A stretch of 64,000 nt of DNA from Acidiphilium iwatense (lineage in GTDB: Bacteria; Pseudomonadota; Alphaproteobacteria; Acetobacterales; Acetobacteraceae). The translations under genes were made by a program, and so were the position numbers. The stretch lies in the NCBI RefSeq assembly GCF_021556475.1, contig NZ_JAKGBZ010000003.1:105103-169102 (forward strand). The letters run 5' to 3'. Under the pieces are notes generated by a model. It made no database searches and was not told where the DNA came from. It worked only from the letters and a program-made list of their open reading frames with translations. Each line of letters starts with the position of its first letter. Positions within the stretch are counted from its first letter, which is position 1. This document shows positions 1 through 7,984 of this stretch, piece by piece.

Positions 1-396
1 AGGGATTGGCTGGCGGCGCCGGCCGGCGTCATCGTCGTCGAGCCGGAACAGGCGCCGTGCGTCGCCGCGGCGCTCGCCGCCGGCCATATCGTGCAGGTGC
101 CGGGCAGGCTGGAGACCAGTGCCGAAATGCTCTCCTGCGGCACGGCCAGCGCCCCTGCCCTGGAAGTTCTGCGCAAGCACGGCGCCCGCGTCGTGACCGT
201 TTCGGAAGACGCCCTGGCCGAAGCGCCGCGCCTGCTGCGCGACCATGGCGGCCCGGCGACCACGCCTTCGGGCGCGGCGGGCCTGGCGGGTGTCGCCGCG
301 CGCGCGCTGGACCTCGCCCCCGACAGCCGGGTAATGGTCATCGTCACCGAAGCCGAACTTGATCGGAGTGCGCCGGAAGGCCGGCGGCACTCATAG
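1..396 (+). CDS. PLP-dependent lyase, C-terminal part (diaminopropionate ammonia-lyase / threonine dehydratase-like)
   Basis: The gene enters from the left edge, so only the last 131 residues are present. Reading frame 1 is open from base 1. The order VVEPEQAPC, then a CGTAS/APALEVL segment, then SGAAGLAG near the end matches the C-terminal half of fold-type II PLP enzymes, closest to diaminopropionate ammonia-lyase, which cleaves 2,3-diaminopropionate or serine-like substrates to pyruvate and ammonia. The PLP lysine would lie outside the window. The final dozen residues (after VIVTEAEL) lie over an IS1595 fragment on the other strand, so the original C-terminus was probably replaced. The exact substrate is not determinable. 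Confidence 0.7.
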   Translation, partial: RDWLAAPAGVIVVEPEQAPCVAAALAAGHIVQVPGRLETSAEMLSCGTASAPALEVLRKHGARVVTVSEDALAEAPRLLRDHGGPATTPSGAAGLAGVAARALDLAPDSRVMVIVTEAELDRSAPEGRRHS

Positions 397-554
397 ACGG
401 TCGGGCACTCGCAATGCGGGCAGACCGGCTTGCCGGCGGTAGCGGCCCAGCGGATGCGGCAGAATGTCGTCTCGGCTTCCTTGTCGCTCATGCGCATAAC
501 CATTGCCAGTGAGAAGCTACGGGCACGGGCGGAAAGGAGAAAATTCTGGGACAT
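354..554 (-). pseudogene. IS1595-family transposase, N-terminal fragment
   Basis: On the minus strand the frame begins MSQNFLLSARARS at 554 and continues through VCPHCECPTVYECRRP. This is the start and zinc-ribbon segment of IS1595-type transposases. The CxxC pair that begins the zinc ribbon is visible (CPHC), but the DDE catalytic domain is missing: similarity stops near 354, inside the end of the neighbouring PLP-enzyme gene. It is a dead 5' relic left by a deletion. The left end of the element should lie between 555 and about 600, but I cannot define the terminal repeat. Confidence 0.65.
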
Positions 555-665
555 CGTTCATATCTGTTGCTAAGCCAACTAATATGTATGCCATCTCATT
601 TGGGCTCGCCAACATAAAACGAACAAATATGATAGTTTTCGTTCTTTTGTGTATGGAGCCTAACG

Positions 666-862
666 ATGTCTGACGCTCAGAAGAAATGGGCCGATGTCGG
701 CTACGCAGAATTAGCTCGCCGCCTCTCTGAAATAGGATTGCCTGAAACCGAGGGATCGGTAACGGTTAAGATCAACCGGGGGGGGCATTTCCAGCATGGT
801 TCCTATTCGCCATCATGCGAGCAATTGGCGCACATACCTTACGTGTGGAGGATTGGGTTTAG
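666..862 (+). pseudogene. DUF6471 small protein, frame broken in a run of eight G
   Basis: From ATG 666 (GGAG at 655-658) the protein reads KKWADVGYAELARRLSEIGL and then VTVKINRG, the start of the DUF6471 fold. At the G8 run 778-785 the frame goes off. Moving two bases restores the rest, GAFPAWFLFAIMRAIGAH, ending in VEDWV and a stop at 860-862. Family members have about this total length (near 65 residues) and an R-G-x-F turn exactly at the join. Six or nine Gs would make one intact gene. Either this is a recent homopolymer mutation, a sequencing error, or (less likely) slippage. Function is unknown; the fold resembles a small helix-turn-helix domain. Confidence 0.6.
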
Positions 863-1794
863 CGGTCGCGACAGGTTTCGGTTGTCAGGCACGGGCACAG
901 TTACTACACCCCCCGGGTAGTGGGCAGAACCATAGCCCACCACAAAAGCAAACATACCGCGCAAATGAACAACCCAAAACCGGTCAACGCGGAACGGTAA
1001 GCCGGCCGCTTATCGTGCGAACTCTCCCACCCGTGGAGACTGAGAAGGAAACCGAGCGGCACGCCAATAAGGAGTTCCGCGATGCGGCGACCGAATGGGG
1101 GGCTTTCATATTTACGGGCCTTAGTACCGTCATTTTTTTTCTTCAGTTGATTGTCTTTGGCAAGCAAGCGCAAAGGCTTAAGGAAACCATTTTGAAAATG
1201 GATCAGGTTTCTGCCGCTCAATCCACGGATATGTCGAACTCCATTAAGGAGGCAGCACGGGCTGCTGATGGAATGGAAAAATCTGCTGCTGCCATGACTA
1301 TGGTGGCATCTACTTTGGAAAATACCGCCGAAAGGCAATTGCGCGCCTACCTTACGGTTATTAACGGCGGCGCCATATTCCAAGAAAAGAATCGGGAAAA
1401 AGGGGAAAACCTGCGGTTTGAAGCGAAGCCCATGATGGTCAATACGGGCCAAACTCCCGCTCGTAAGGTCACATACCAAGCAGTGGCCGCTATATTGCCG
1501 ACACCTTTGCCTGACGACTTCAATTTCCCTCCCGGTATTCCGACTTCCGGACGCGGCGATTTGGGTTCTCAAGGACATTTCGTCATGAATGCTATCGTTT
1601 CCGAATTTGTTGATGACATCTCCGTGGAAGACATCAAAAATGGAAACCAACAATCTTTGTACGTGTGGGGTACGATTGTGTATGAAGACATATTCAATAA
1701 GCTTCGGCAAACCAAATTTTGCCTCAGATACCAGTGGTTACTCGATGGAACCGTAAACGCATTTTACGAAACCAAGTATAATGAAGCTGAATAG
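796..1794 (+). CDS. Membrane-anchored coiled-coil protein of unknown function
   Basis: I do not recognise a named family. The supported part is residues about 75-332: a charged lead (ETEKETERHANKEF), one membrane segment (AFIFTGLSTVIFFLQLIVFG), a helical coiled-coil region rich in Met, Ala and Ser, then RQLRAYLTV, which opens a probable beta-rich C-terminal domain ending in FCLRYQWLL. This layout is common in phage and accessory-island hypotheticals. The start is uncertain: ATG 796 overlaps the DUF6471 gene and the first 70 residues look non-coding, so GTG 1015 is a reasonable alternative. Base composition is clearly more AT-rich than the rest of the window, which suggests transfer. Confidence 0.65.
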   Translation: MVPIRHHASNWRTYLTCGGLGLAVATGFGCQARAQLLHPPGSGQNHSPPQKQTYRANEQPKTGQRGTVSRPLIVRTLPPVETEKETERHANKEFRDAATEWGAFIFTGLSTVIFFLQLIVFGKQAQRLKETILKMDQVSAAQSTDMSNSIKEAARAADGMEKSAAAMTMVASTLENTAERQLRAYLTVINGGAIFQEKNREKGENLRFEAKPMMVNTGQTPARKVTYQAVAAILPTPLPDDFNFPPGIPTSGRGDLGSQGHFVMNAIVSEFVDDISVEDIKNGNQQSLYVWGTIVYEDIFNKLRQTKFCLRYQWLLDGTVNAFYETKYNEAE

Positions 1795-2073
1795 AATCAG
1801 CTCGCTGAATCCATCTCACCCACGTCACCACGCTCTACATGGTTGCCGCTCGCGTTCGTGCGCGTCGCGCCGTGGTGGCGGGTGCTGCATGATACCGAAC
1901 TTGATGGTGATCGTACTTGATGACATCTCAGCTTGTTCGAAACAAGGTCATCTCCTGGCCATGCAGGCGGGCTGGATAACCCGGAGTGGCCGCCGAGGCG
2001 TTCCTCTACGCCGCTTCCATCATGCTGCTTTTCAGACATCTCGCTCGTTGCCGACACGATTCGGAATGGACTG
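1795..2073. other. Gene-free stretch with possible IS5-family transposase tail
   Basis: No convincing intact gene. In the plus frame from about 1986 to 2054 the reading AEAFLYAASIMLLFRHLAR resembles the last residues of IS5-family transposases, which often end in a similar hydrophobic helix followed by RxLAR. If right, this is a 3' stub of a lost insertion sequence between the AT-rich island on the left and the aldo/keto reductase on the right. The call rests on one short motif. Confidence 0.3.
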
Positions 2074-2913
2074 TTAGATCATCGCAAAGGGCTGCTTGCG
2101 CCGGGGCGGTTTGTGGACCGCGTCGATTTCCGCGAGATCCTCGGCGCTGAGTCGGATGGATGCCGCCGCCGCGTTCTGCCGCACATGCTCGGGGGAAGCC
2201 GCCTTGGGAATCGAGACCGTGGCGCCGTCGCGCAGGCTCCAGGCGATGGCGATTTGCGCCGGCGTCGCATCGTGCCGGCGTGCGACCGCGGCGAGCGCGG
2301 GCGAGCGCAGCAGCTTGCCGCCCTGGCCGAGCGGCGAATAGGCCATGATCGGCATTCCGCGGGCGCGGCACCAGGGCAGCAGGTCGAATTCGATGCCGCG
2401 CGCATCGGGATGATACAGCACCTGATCGGTCGCGCAGATACCGCCGGCCGGCAGGGCGGCCAGCTCGGCCATGTCATCCGTATCGAAATTGGAGACGCCC
2501 CAGAAGCGGATATGCCCGGCCTCGCGCAGCCGCTCGAACGCCGTCGCCGTTTCGGTCAGAGGGTAGCGCCCGCGCCAATGCAGCAAATAGAGGTCGATCC
2601 GGTCGGTACCGAGGCGTTTCAGGCTGGCCGCGCAGGCCTTCGCCACGCCGGAAGCCGAGGCGTTGTGCGGGTAGACCTTGCTGACCACGAACACGCGCCC
2701 GCGCTGCCCGGCGATCGCCCGTGCGACCACGCGCTCGGCGCCGCCCTCGCCGTACATTTCGGCGGTGTCGATCAGGGTCAGGCCGCGCTCGATCCCCTCG
2801 CGCAATGCCGCCGCTTCGTCCGCCTCGCTCGCGCGGGCCTCGCCCATATACCAGGTGCCCTGGCCCAATGCGGGAACCATCGTGCCGTCCGGCAGGCGTA
2901 CGGCCGGGATCAT
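2074..2913 (-). CDS. Aldo/keto reductase
   Basis: The 279-residue protein is a full-length TIM-barrel NAD(P)H-dependent oxidoreductase. The catalytic tetrad is visible: Asp49 and Tyr54 in LIDTAEMYGEG, Lys79 in VVSKVYPHN and His112 in YLLHW. The GVSNFD strand and the C-terminal SIPKA cofactor-binding stretch are also in place. It reduces aldehydes or ketones; the substrate cannot be read from sequence. It stands alone on the minus strand, facing away from the molybdenum hydroxylase genes to its right. The closest named group is the 2,5-diketo-D-gluconate reductase-like branch. Confidence 0.9.
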   Translation of the reverse strand: MIPAVRLPDGTMVPALGQGTWYMGEARASEADEAAALREGIERGLTLIDTAEMYGEGGAERVVARAIAGQRGRVFVVSKVYPHNASASGVAKACAASLKRLGTDRIDLYLLHWRGRYPLTETATAFERLREAGHIRFWGVSNFDTDDMAELAALPAGGICATDQVLYHPDARGIEFDLLPWCRARGMPIMAYSPLGQGGKLLRSPALAAVARRHDATPAQIAIAWSLRDGATVSIPKAASPEHVRQNAAAASIRLSAEDLAEIDAVHKPPRRKQPFAMI

Positions 2914-3070
2914 GACGAAATGAACTTACTGGCCATGCTCGATCGATATAGCGTCACGGGTTCGAAGCACCAACCGGGTGGTATGCACGATGGCGCCCTT
3001 CACGAGGCCGATGGTCGCTCGTAAGCTCGGCTATCGGTACGTTCTGACCGGCTTGAAACAGGAGCTCGGA

Positions 3071-3553
3071 ATGCCTCAGAAGATCATTCTCAATATCAAC
3101 GGCAAGGATCGCACGGTCGAGGCCGAGCCGGATAGCATGCTGCTCTACGCGCTGCGCGACAATCTCGGCCTGCACGGCCCAAAATTCGGCTGCGGCCTGT
3201 CGGAATGCGGCGCCTGCACGGTGATTCTGGGCGGTGCCGCAATCCATTCCTGCGTGACGCCGCTGGCGGCCGCGAAGGGGCAGAAGATCACCACGCTGGA
3301 GGGGCTGGCCAAGGACGGCAAGCCGAACGCTCTGCAGCAGGCTTTCATCGACGAGCAGGCGGCGCAATGCGGCTATTGCATCAACGGCATGATCATGACC
3401 GCGCAGGCGTTTCTCGACCAGCATCCGAAGCCGGACCGCGACCAGATCAAGCAGGCGCTGAACGGGAATCTGTGCCGCTGCGGCACCCATATGCGCATCA
3501 TCCGCGCGGTCGAGCGCGTAGCCGGCCATGGCGCGACACAGGAGGCACAGTGA
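3071..3553 (+). CDS. iorA: [2Fe-2S] small subunit of a molybdenum hydroxylase (isoquinoline 1-oxidoreductase alpha type)
   Basis: 160 residues with both expected iron-sulfur domains: the plant-ferredoxin cluster (CGLSEC, CGAC, then a later Cys) near residues 40-62 and the helical domain cluster (CGYC near 100, CRCG near 138). It passes electrons out of the molybdopterin subunit encoded immediately downstream. ATG 3071 is chosen because GGAG sits six bases upstream and the protein then begins MPQKIILNINGK, as family members do. The stop codon overlaps the next start (TGATG), so the two subunits are translationally coupled. The gene symbol is by family resemblance; the true substrate may differ. 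Confidence 0.88.
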   Translation: MPQKIILNINGKDRTVEAEPDSMLLYALRDNLGLHGPKFGCGLSECGACTVILGGAAIHSCVTPLAAAKGQKITTLEGLAKDGKPNALQQAFIDEQAAQCGYCINGMIMTAQAFLDQHPKPDRDQIKQALNGNLCRCGTHMRIIRAVERVAGHGATQEAQ

Positions 3554-5835
3554 TGAACAGCATCTCCCCCACGCTGAGCCGCCGCTCGGTGCTCAAGGCG
3601 TCGAGCGGCCTCGTCATCGCCTTCAGCCTGTTCGCGCCGGGCGAAGCGGCAGCGGCGCTGCCGCCGACCCCGGACGGTGTGCCGCCGGATGCCGCCAAGC
3701 TCTACGCCTGGCTCGCGGTGCACCCCGACGACACCGCGACACTGTTCACCGGCAAGGTCGAGGTCGGCACCGGGGCCGAAACCGCCCTCGCCCAGATCGC
3801 CGCGGAGGAACTCGATTTTCCGATCGACCGGATGGGCGTGGTCATGGGCACCACGTCGCTGACGGTGAACCAGGGCCCGACCTATGGCAGCATGACGATC
3901 CGCTACGCCGGGCCGCAGATCCGCCACGCCGCCGCCGCCGGGCGGCAGGCGCTGCTCGACCTCGCCGCCGCGCATTTCAAGGTCAAGGCGGACCGGCTGG
4001 TCGCGAAGGATGGCAGGATTTCGGTGCAAGGGGACGCCCATCGCGCGATCAGCTACGGCAGGCTGGTCGACGGCAAGCGGCTGGACATGACGATCGGCGC
4101 GGCCGGCAAGGGTTTCGGCATGAAGGTCGCGCCGAATGCCCGCGTCAAGAACCCCGCGACCTACACGGTGGTCGGCAAATCGGTGATGCGCAAGGATATC
4201 CCGGCCAAGATCACCGGGGCCTACACCTATATCCAGGACGTCAAGGTACCGGGCATGCTGCACGGGCGGGTGGTGCGGCCCTATGGCGTGCGATCGACGC
4301 TGATCAGCGTCGATGACGGCGGGCTCAAGGACATTCCCGGCTTCGTCCGACTGGTGCGGCGCGACAATTTCCTGGGCGTGGTCGCCGAAACCGAATGGGG
4401 TGCCATTCAAGCGGCGGAGAAACTGGGCTCGGTTCTGCACGCAAAAGGCCCGGCGGCAGGGCCGGTCAAATGGTCGGACTGGCAAGGTCTGCCGGCGATG
4501 GACGCGATCTGGCACACCGTGCGCGAGACCGCCGGCACCGACACCACGGTCGCCAAAACCGGCTCGGTCGACACCGCGCTGCACGGCGCCGCCAAGGTGC
4601 TGAAAGCAACCTACCGCACGCCGTTTCAGATGCACGCCTCGATCGGCCCGTCCTGCGCGATCGCCGAGGTCGGCAAGGATCGCGCCACGTTCTGGTCCTC
4701 CACCCAGATGCCGCACGAAGCGCGGCACGACATGGCCAAGCTGCTCGGAATTCCCGCCGACCGGATCGAGCTGAACTGGTTCGAAGGCTCCGGGGCCTAT
4801 GGCCGCAACGGGTTCGACCACGTCAATGCGGATGCCGCCCTGATGTCGCAGGCGGTGGGCAAGCCGGTGCGCGTGCAATGGATGCGCTGGGACGAAAACG
4901 GCTGGGAGCCGAAAGGGCCGCCGATCGTGCAGGATCTGGCCGGTGCGGTCGACGCCCACGGCAACGTCACCGCCTGGCGGCATCATATGTGGATTCCGAC
5001 CACGTCCGATACCGAGCTGATCGCGGCCGAGCTGATCGGCAAGCCGCGCATCGTCGGCAGCGTCGGGCGCGGCTCTCCCGCCATCACCTATGCCTATCAT
5101 TTCTCCAATGCCGACGTGACCTCGCATGGCGAGGGGCGGGTCGGGCTGCTGACCGCCTGGCTGCGCTCGCCGGCCCAGTTCGAGACCACCTTCGCGATGG
5201 AAGCCTTCATCGACGAGCTGGCCGCCGCCTCGGGCCAGGACCCGCTGGCGCTCCGGCTCAAGCACCTGACCGACAAGCGAGCGGTCGATGTGCTGCAAGC
5301 CGCCGCCAAAGCCTATGGCTGGCAGGCCCGTCCGCCGCGCGGCAAGCCCGCATCCGGCGACGGCAATGCGCCGCTGCACGGGCGCGGCATCGCCTGGGCT
5401 AACCGCGACGACGTGCGGGTGGCCACCATCGTCGATGTCACGGTCGACCCGACGAGCGGTGCGATCAGGGTGACGCGGGCGGTGGTCGCGCACGATTGCG
5501 GCCTGGTGGTCAACCCGGACGGGCTGAAAAACCAGATCGAGGGCAATGTGATCCAGTCGATCAGCCGCACCCTGCACGAAGAAGTCACATTCGATCATTC
5601 CCGTGTCACCAGCCTCGACTGGATCGGCTATCCGATCCTGCGGTTCGAGGAGGTGCCGGACAGGATCGATATCGTGCTGGTCAACAACAGTCCAGAATAC
5701 CCGTCCTACGGCGCGGGCGAACCCTCGACCTGCCCGACCGCCGCGGTGATCAGCAACGCGGTTTACGACGCAACCGGGGTGAGGCTGCGCCAGACACCGT
5801 TCCGGCCCAATCGGGTCAAGGCCGCGATGACCTGA
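3553..5835 (+). CDS. iorB: Molybdopterin large subunit of a molybdenum hydroxylase (isoquinoline 1-oxidoreductase beta type)
   Basis: 760 residues, the usual length for the IorB/aldehyde dehydrogenase group. The N-terminus carries a twin-arginine export signal (SRRSVLKASSG, then a hydrophobic stretch ending AAAALP), so the enzyme works in the periplasm and carries its small partner with it. Molybdopterin-binding landmarks include GTGAETAL, SSTQMPHEAR, GSGAYGRNGFD and the C-terminal GAGEPSTCPT, which holds the catalytic glutamate. The enzyme hydroxylates an aldehyde or N-heterocycle, passing electrons through IorA. No cytochrome c subunit is adjacent. The start overlaps the upstream stop. Confidence 0.9.
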   Translation: MNSISPTLSRRSVLKASSGLVIAFSLFAPGEAAAALPPTPDGVPPDAAKLYAWLAVHPDDTATLFTGKVEVGTGAETALAQIAAEELDFPIDRMGVVMGTTSLTVNQGPTYGSMTIRYAGPQIRHAAAAGRQALLDLAAAHFKVKADRLVAKDGRISVQGDAHRAISYGRLVDGKRLDMTIGAAGKGFGMKVAPNARVKNPATYTVVGKSVMRKDIPAKITGAYTYIQDVKVPGMLHGRVVRPYGVRSTLISVDDGGLKDIPGFVRLVRRDNFLGVVAETEWGAIQAAEKLGSVLHAKGPAAGPVKWSDWQGLPAMDAIWHTVRETAGTDTTVAKTGSVDTALHGAAKVLKATYRTPFQMHASIGPSCAIAEVGKDRATFWSSTQMPHEARHDMAKLLGIPADRIELNWFEGSGAYGRNGFDHVNADAALMSQAVGKPVRVQWMRWDENGWEPKGPPIVQDLAGAVDAHGNVTAWRHHMWIPTTSDTELIAAELIGKPRIVGSVGRGSPAITYAYHFSNADVTSHGEGRVGLLTAWLRSPAQFETTFAMEAFIDELAAASGQDPLALRLKHLTDKRAVDVLQAAAKAYGWQARPPRGKPASGDGNAPLHGRGIAWANRDDVRVATIVDVTVDPTSGAIRVTRAVVAHDCGLVVNPDGLKNQIEGNVIQSISRTLHEEVTFDHSRVTSLDWIGYPILRFEEVPDRIDIVLVNNSPEYPSYGAGEPSTCPTAAVISNAVYDATGVRLRQTPFRPNRVKAAMT

Positions 5836-5859
5836 CGCTTCGCATGGCACGGCGCCTGC

Positions 5860-6468
5860 TCAGGAAGCGGGCGGCGCTGCCAGGCGGAGTCTGACATGGA
5901 TGATCAGCGATATGACGTCGGGAATCAGCGTCCGGTCGGCGGTCATGCCAAAGTCGGACCGGCTTACCTGACCGGTTGCGACGAAATCCTCGACGATGCC
6001 TCCCGCCGGCGATTGATGAGCGTGCCTGGTCAGCACGGCGTCGAACGTCTCCGCGTGGTCGATGCCGCGGATCGTCAGAATGCCGTGGATCGCGAAGCGG
6101 CCCGCGGATCGGGGCACGACGGACGTGCTCCGAAAGACAATGATCGGGAATTGCACCGCATCGAAAAAAGCCTTGGAGCGCAGCAGCGTCGCGCCTTCCG
6201 CCCAGCCCATGTCGATGGCGCTGTCGTCCACCGCAACCGTAATGGTGCTCTTTTCCAGTGAGCCAGGATCCAGGCCCAGATGGCCACTGAACCGGGTAAA
6301 ATAGCCATGGGTGCCGACCGTCCCAATTCCGCCGGTGCGAAACTCGATCGTCGCGAATCGCTGGTCGAGAGGATAGATCGTAGGAGATGCGGCCCTACTC
6401 GGGCAGGGCAATAGCACGCCGGCCAGCAAAGCCAGAACAACAGCCGCATTGGTATAGTGCCGCTTCAT
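5860..6468 (-). CDS. YceI-family periplasmic lipid-binding protein
   Basis: 202 residues from ATG 6468; this start gives a clean signal peptide (MKRHYTNAAVVLALLAG, cleaved after PSRA). An earlier in-frame start would put 38 unlikely residues ahead of the signal. The mature part has the lipocalin-like YceI pattern: an early VGTHGYFTRFSGHLGLD, then VDDSAIDMG, LRSKAFFD and FAIHGILTIRGIDH. YceI proteins bind long isoprenoids or amphiphiles in the periplasm. It is convergent with the molybdenum hydroxylase operon; no redox partner such as cytochrome b561 is adjacent. Confidence 0.88.
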   Translation of the reverse strand: MKRHYTNAAVVLALLAGVLLPCPSRAASPTIYPLDQRFATIEFRTGGIGTVGTHGYFTRFSGHLGLDPGSLEKSTITVAVDDSAIDMGWAEGATLLRSKAFFDAVQFPIIVFRSTSVVPRSAGRFAIHGILTIRGIDHAETFDAVLTRHAHQSPAGGIVEDFVATGQVSRSDFGMTADRTLIPDVISLIIHVRLRLAAPPAS

Positions 6469-6710
6469 TTTCGTCCCCGACGTTTCGACCAAGAATCGCT
6501 GCGACTGGGCCTCTCGACATGCCACAGGCGAGCAGGAAGCATCCGAACCGCTAGTCGAAAGACGCGCCAGGGCGGGATTCATTCCGCCGCAACGATCATT
6601 CTGCGCGTGACTTTTCGTTACGCGAAGAATGCCGGAGCGCGCGGAATATGCCGCGCGGCGGGGCGTCGATCCTCATGAGGGAAAACGAACCCTGTTTTGG
6701 GGAACAGATC

Positions 6711-7100
6711 ATGCGCACGATATTGAGAACAATGCCCCTGGCGGCCCTGGTGCTGGCCGGCTGCGCTACGGGACCAAGCCTGTCGGAACGGATGTCGGCC
6801 TATGTCGGACGGCCTGAATCAATTCTGGTGAAGCAACTCGGCGTGCCGAACCGGCGCATCAGAGTCGCGGGCGTCACCTATTTCGCCTATGTCCACCAGC
6901 ATTTCCACTATACATCCGGCTCATACGGCTTCGGCATGGGCCCGATCTTCGATGCCGACGATGACGATGATGCCTTCTTTGGTCCCGCCTTCGGCGGCGG
7001 CTTCCCGGCACGAGCCTATACCGACACCTGCGTCGTGACGTTCACGCTGAAGGACAAAATAGTGCAGTCCTATACCATGCGCGGTAACGCCTGCTACTGA
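6711..7100 (+). CDS. Small lipoprotein with acidic loop
   Basis: 129 residues from ATG 6711, preceded by GGGGAA. The signal ends in a lipobox (LVLAGC), so the mature protein is lipid-anchored, probably in the outer membrane. After the anchor, a segment VGRPESILVKQLGVPNRR looks like the helix-turn motif of SmpA/BamE-like small lipoproteins, followed by a Gly/Phe stretch with a run of aspartates (DADDDDDAFF) and a C-terminal strand with a Cys pair (TDTCVVTFTL and GNACY). No named function. It sits 48 bases upstream of a second lipoprotein gene, probably in one transcript. Confidence 0.7.
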   Translation: MRTILRTMPLAALVLAGCATGPSLSERMSAYVGRPESILVKQLGVPNRRIRVAGVTYFAYVHQHFHYTSGSYGFGMGPIFDADDDDDAFFGPAFGGGFPARAYTDTCVVTFTLKDKIVQSYTMRGNACY

Positions 7101-7148
7101 TACCCAGCTTTCCGGCGGTTTTTACGCAGAAAACGCGCCGGAGGAGCG

Positions 7149-7697
7149 ATGACCATGACGAACATTCGCACACCCGCACGCCATCTCTGGAAACTGCTCA
7201 TACCGCTCGGGCTCGGCGTTGCCGGTCTCAGCCTTTCCGGCTGCGCGACCTATCCCGGATACTATGCCGGATATAATTCGGGATATGAATATCCCGCCTA
7301 CGGCTCGCCCGGCTACCTGTTTGGCGGGGGGTTTTTCGGCGACGACGAGTTCGGCGATTTCGACGATATCCACCATCGCGACTTCGATCATGACGGCGAT
7401 CACGATTTCGACCGCGACGGCGACCATGATTTCGATCACGCCAACGATCATGACAACGATCATTTTGTTAGTCATGGCTCTGGAAATGTCGTCGGCCATA
7501 TCGCAGGTTTTGCTGCCGCTCACGCTATTGGCCCTGCCGGCGGTCATGTCGGTGGCCCTGCCGGCGGTCATATCGGTGGCCCTGCCGGCGGCCATGTCGG
7601 TGGCCCTGCCGGCGGCCATGTCGGCGGCCCTTCCGGCAGTCATTCCGGTGGTCATTCCGGTGGACACGTCGGCGGTCATGGCGGCGGCCGGCATTAG
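7149..7697 (+). CDS. Asp/His-repeat lipoprotein
   Basis: 182 residues behind a strong GGAGGAGCG ribosome site. The lipobox is LSLSGC. The mature protein is made of low-complexity blocks: Tyr/Gly-rich (PGYYAGYNSGYEYP), then alternating Asp/His (DFDHDGDHDFDRDGDHDFD), then tandem GPAGGHVG octapeptides and a final Gly/His tail. Many Asp and His side chains suggest divalent-metal binding or a surface matrix role, but this is inference; I know no characterised homologue. The three forward frames are all open over the repeats because the unit is 24 bases; this frame is chosen for its signal, lipobox and ribosome site. Confidence 0.7.
   Translation: MTMTNIRTPARHLWKLLIPLGLGVAGLSLSGCATYPGYYAGYNSGYEYPAYGSPGYLFGGGFFGDDEFGDFDDIHHRDFDHDGDHDFDRDGDHDFDHANDHDNDHFVSHGSGNVVGHIAGFAAAHAIGPAGGHVGGPAGGHIGGPAGGHVGGPAGGHVGGPSGSHSGGHSGGHVGGHGGGRH
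7530..7625 (+). repeat. Tandem 24-bp repeats inside the lipoprotein gene
   Basis: Four consecutive near-identical 24-base units at 7530, 7554, 7578 and 7602 each encode GPAGGH(V/I)G. They differ mainly at two third-codon positions. A degraded fifth copy (GGCCCTTCCGGC) follows. The unit length is a multiple of three, so copy-number change would alter protein length without breaking the frame. Confidence 0.9.
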
Positions 7698-7738
7698 TGC
7701 CCTGATCGGAAGTTTTTAAAATCATCGCCACGGGCACT

Positions 7739-7772
7739 TAGAGCGTGATGACTTTCAGTCGATCACGCTCTA
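7739..7772. repeat. Palindromic intergenic element
   Basis: Arms TAGAGCGTGAT (7739-7749) and ATCACGCTCTA (7762-7772) are perfectly complementary over 11 bases around a 12-base loop. The following 75 bases carry a second imperfect partner sequence ending near ATTGCTCTAG (about 7850). I recall closely similar AGAGCGTGATGACTTT sequences dispersed in alphaproteobacterial genomes, so this is probably one copy of a repeat family. It lies downstream of the Asp/His lipoprotein and could also end its transcript, though there is no T-run directly after it. Confidence 0.6.
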
Positions 7773-7984
7773 CTCTTTGTTGGGGCGAGCAATTTCATGG
7801 CTTTGTGGATCGCTGCGCGATTCCACTTAAAGCCATATTGCTCTAGGAATTTCGGAACCGCCACTCCAGCGAACTCGCATTGCTGCGGCAGCATTCGCCT
7901 TTGGCCCGGAATAGAGACGTCCCGCCGGACGTCTCTGATGCAAGATCACGAAATCCTGCAACGGATAACGCAAGGAGATTTCCG

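Noticed and set aside
1933..3024. A 363-codon plus-strand frame opposite the aldo/keto reductase
   Set aside because: Antisense shadow of a gene with an intact catalytic tetrad.
3373..5850. An 825-codon open frame on the minus strand opposite the molybdenum hydroxylase
   Set aside because: It mirrors codon bias of the real gene in GC-rich DNA; its translation is rich in Arg, Gly, His and Asp with no family pattern, while the plus strand encodes a complete Tat-exported enzyme.
7530..7650. Tandem repeats as a possible CRISPR array
   Set aside because: Units are contiguous with no spacers and encode an in-frame octapeptide.
7122..7719. Two further long frames over the Asp/His lipoprotein repeats
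   Set aside because: A 24-base repeat keeps all frames open. Only one frame has a ribosome site, signal peptide and lipobox.
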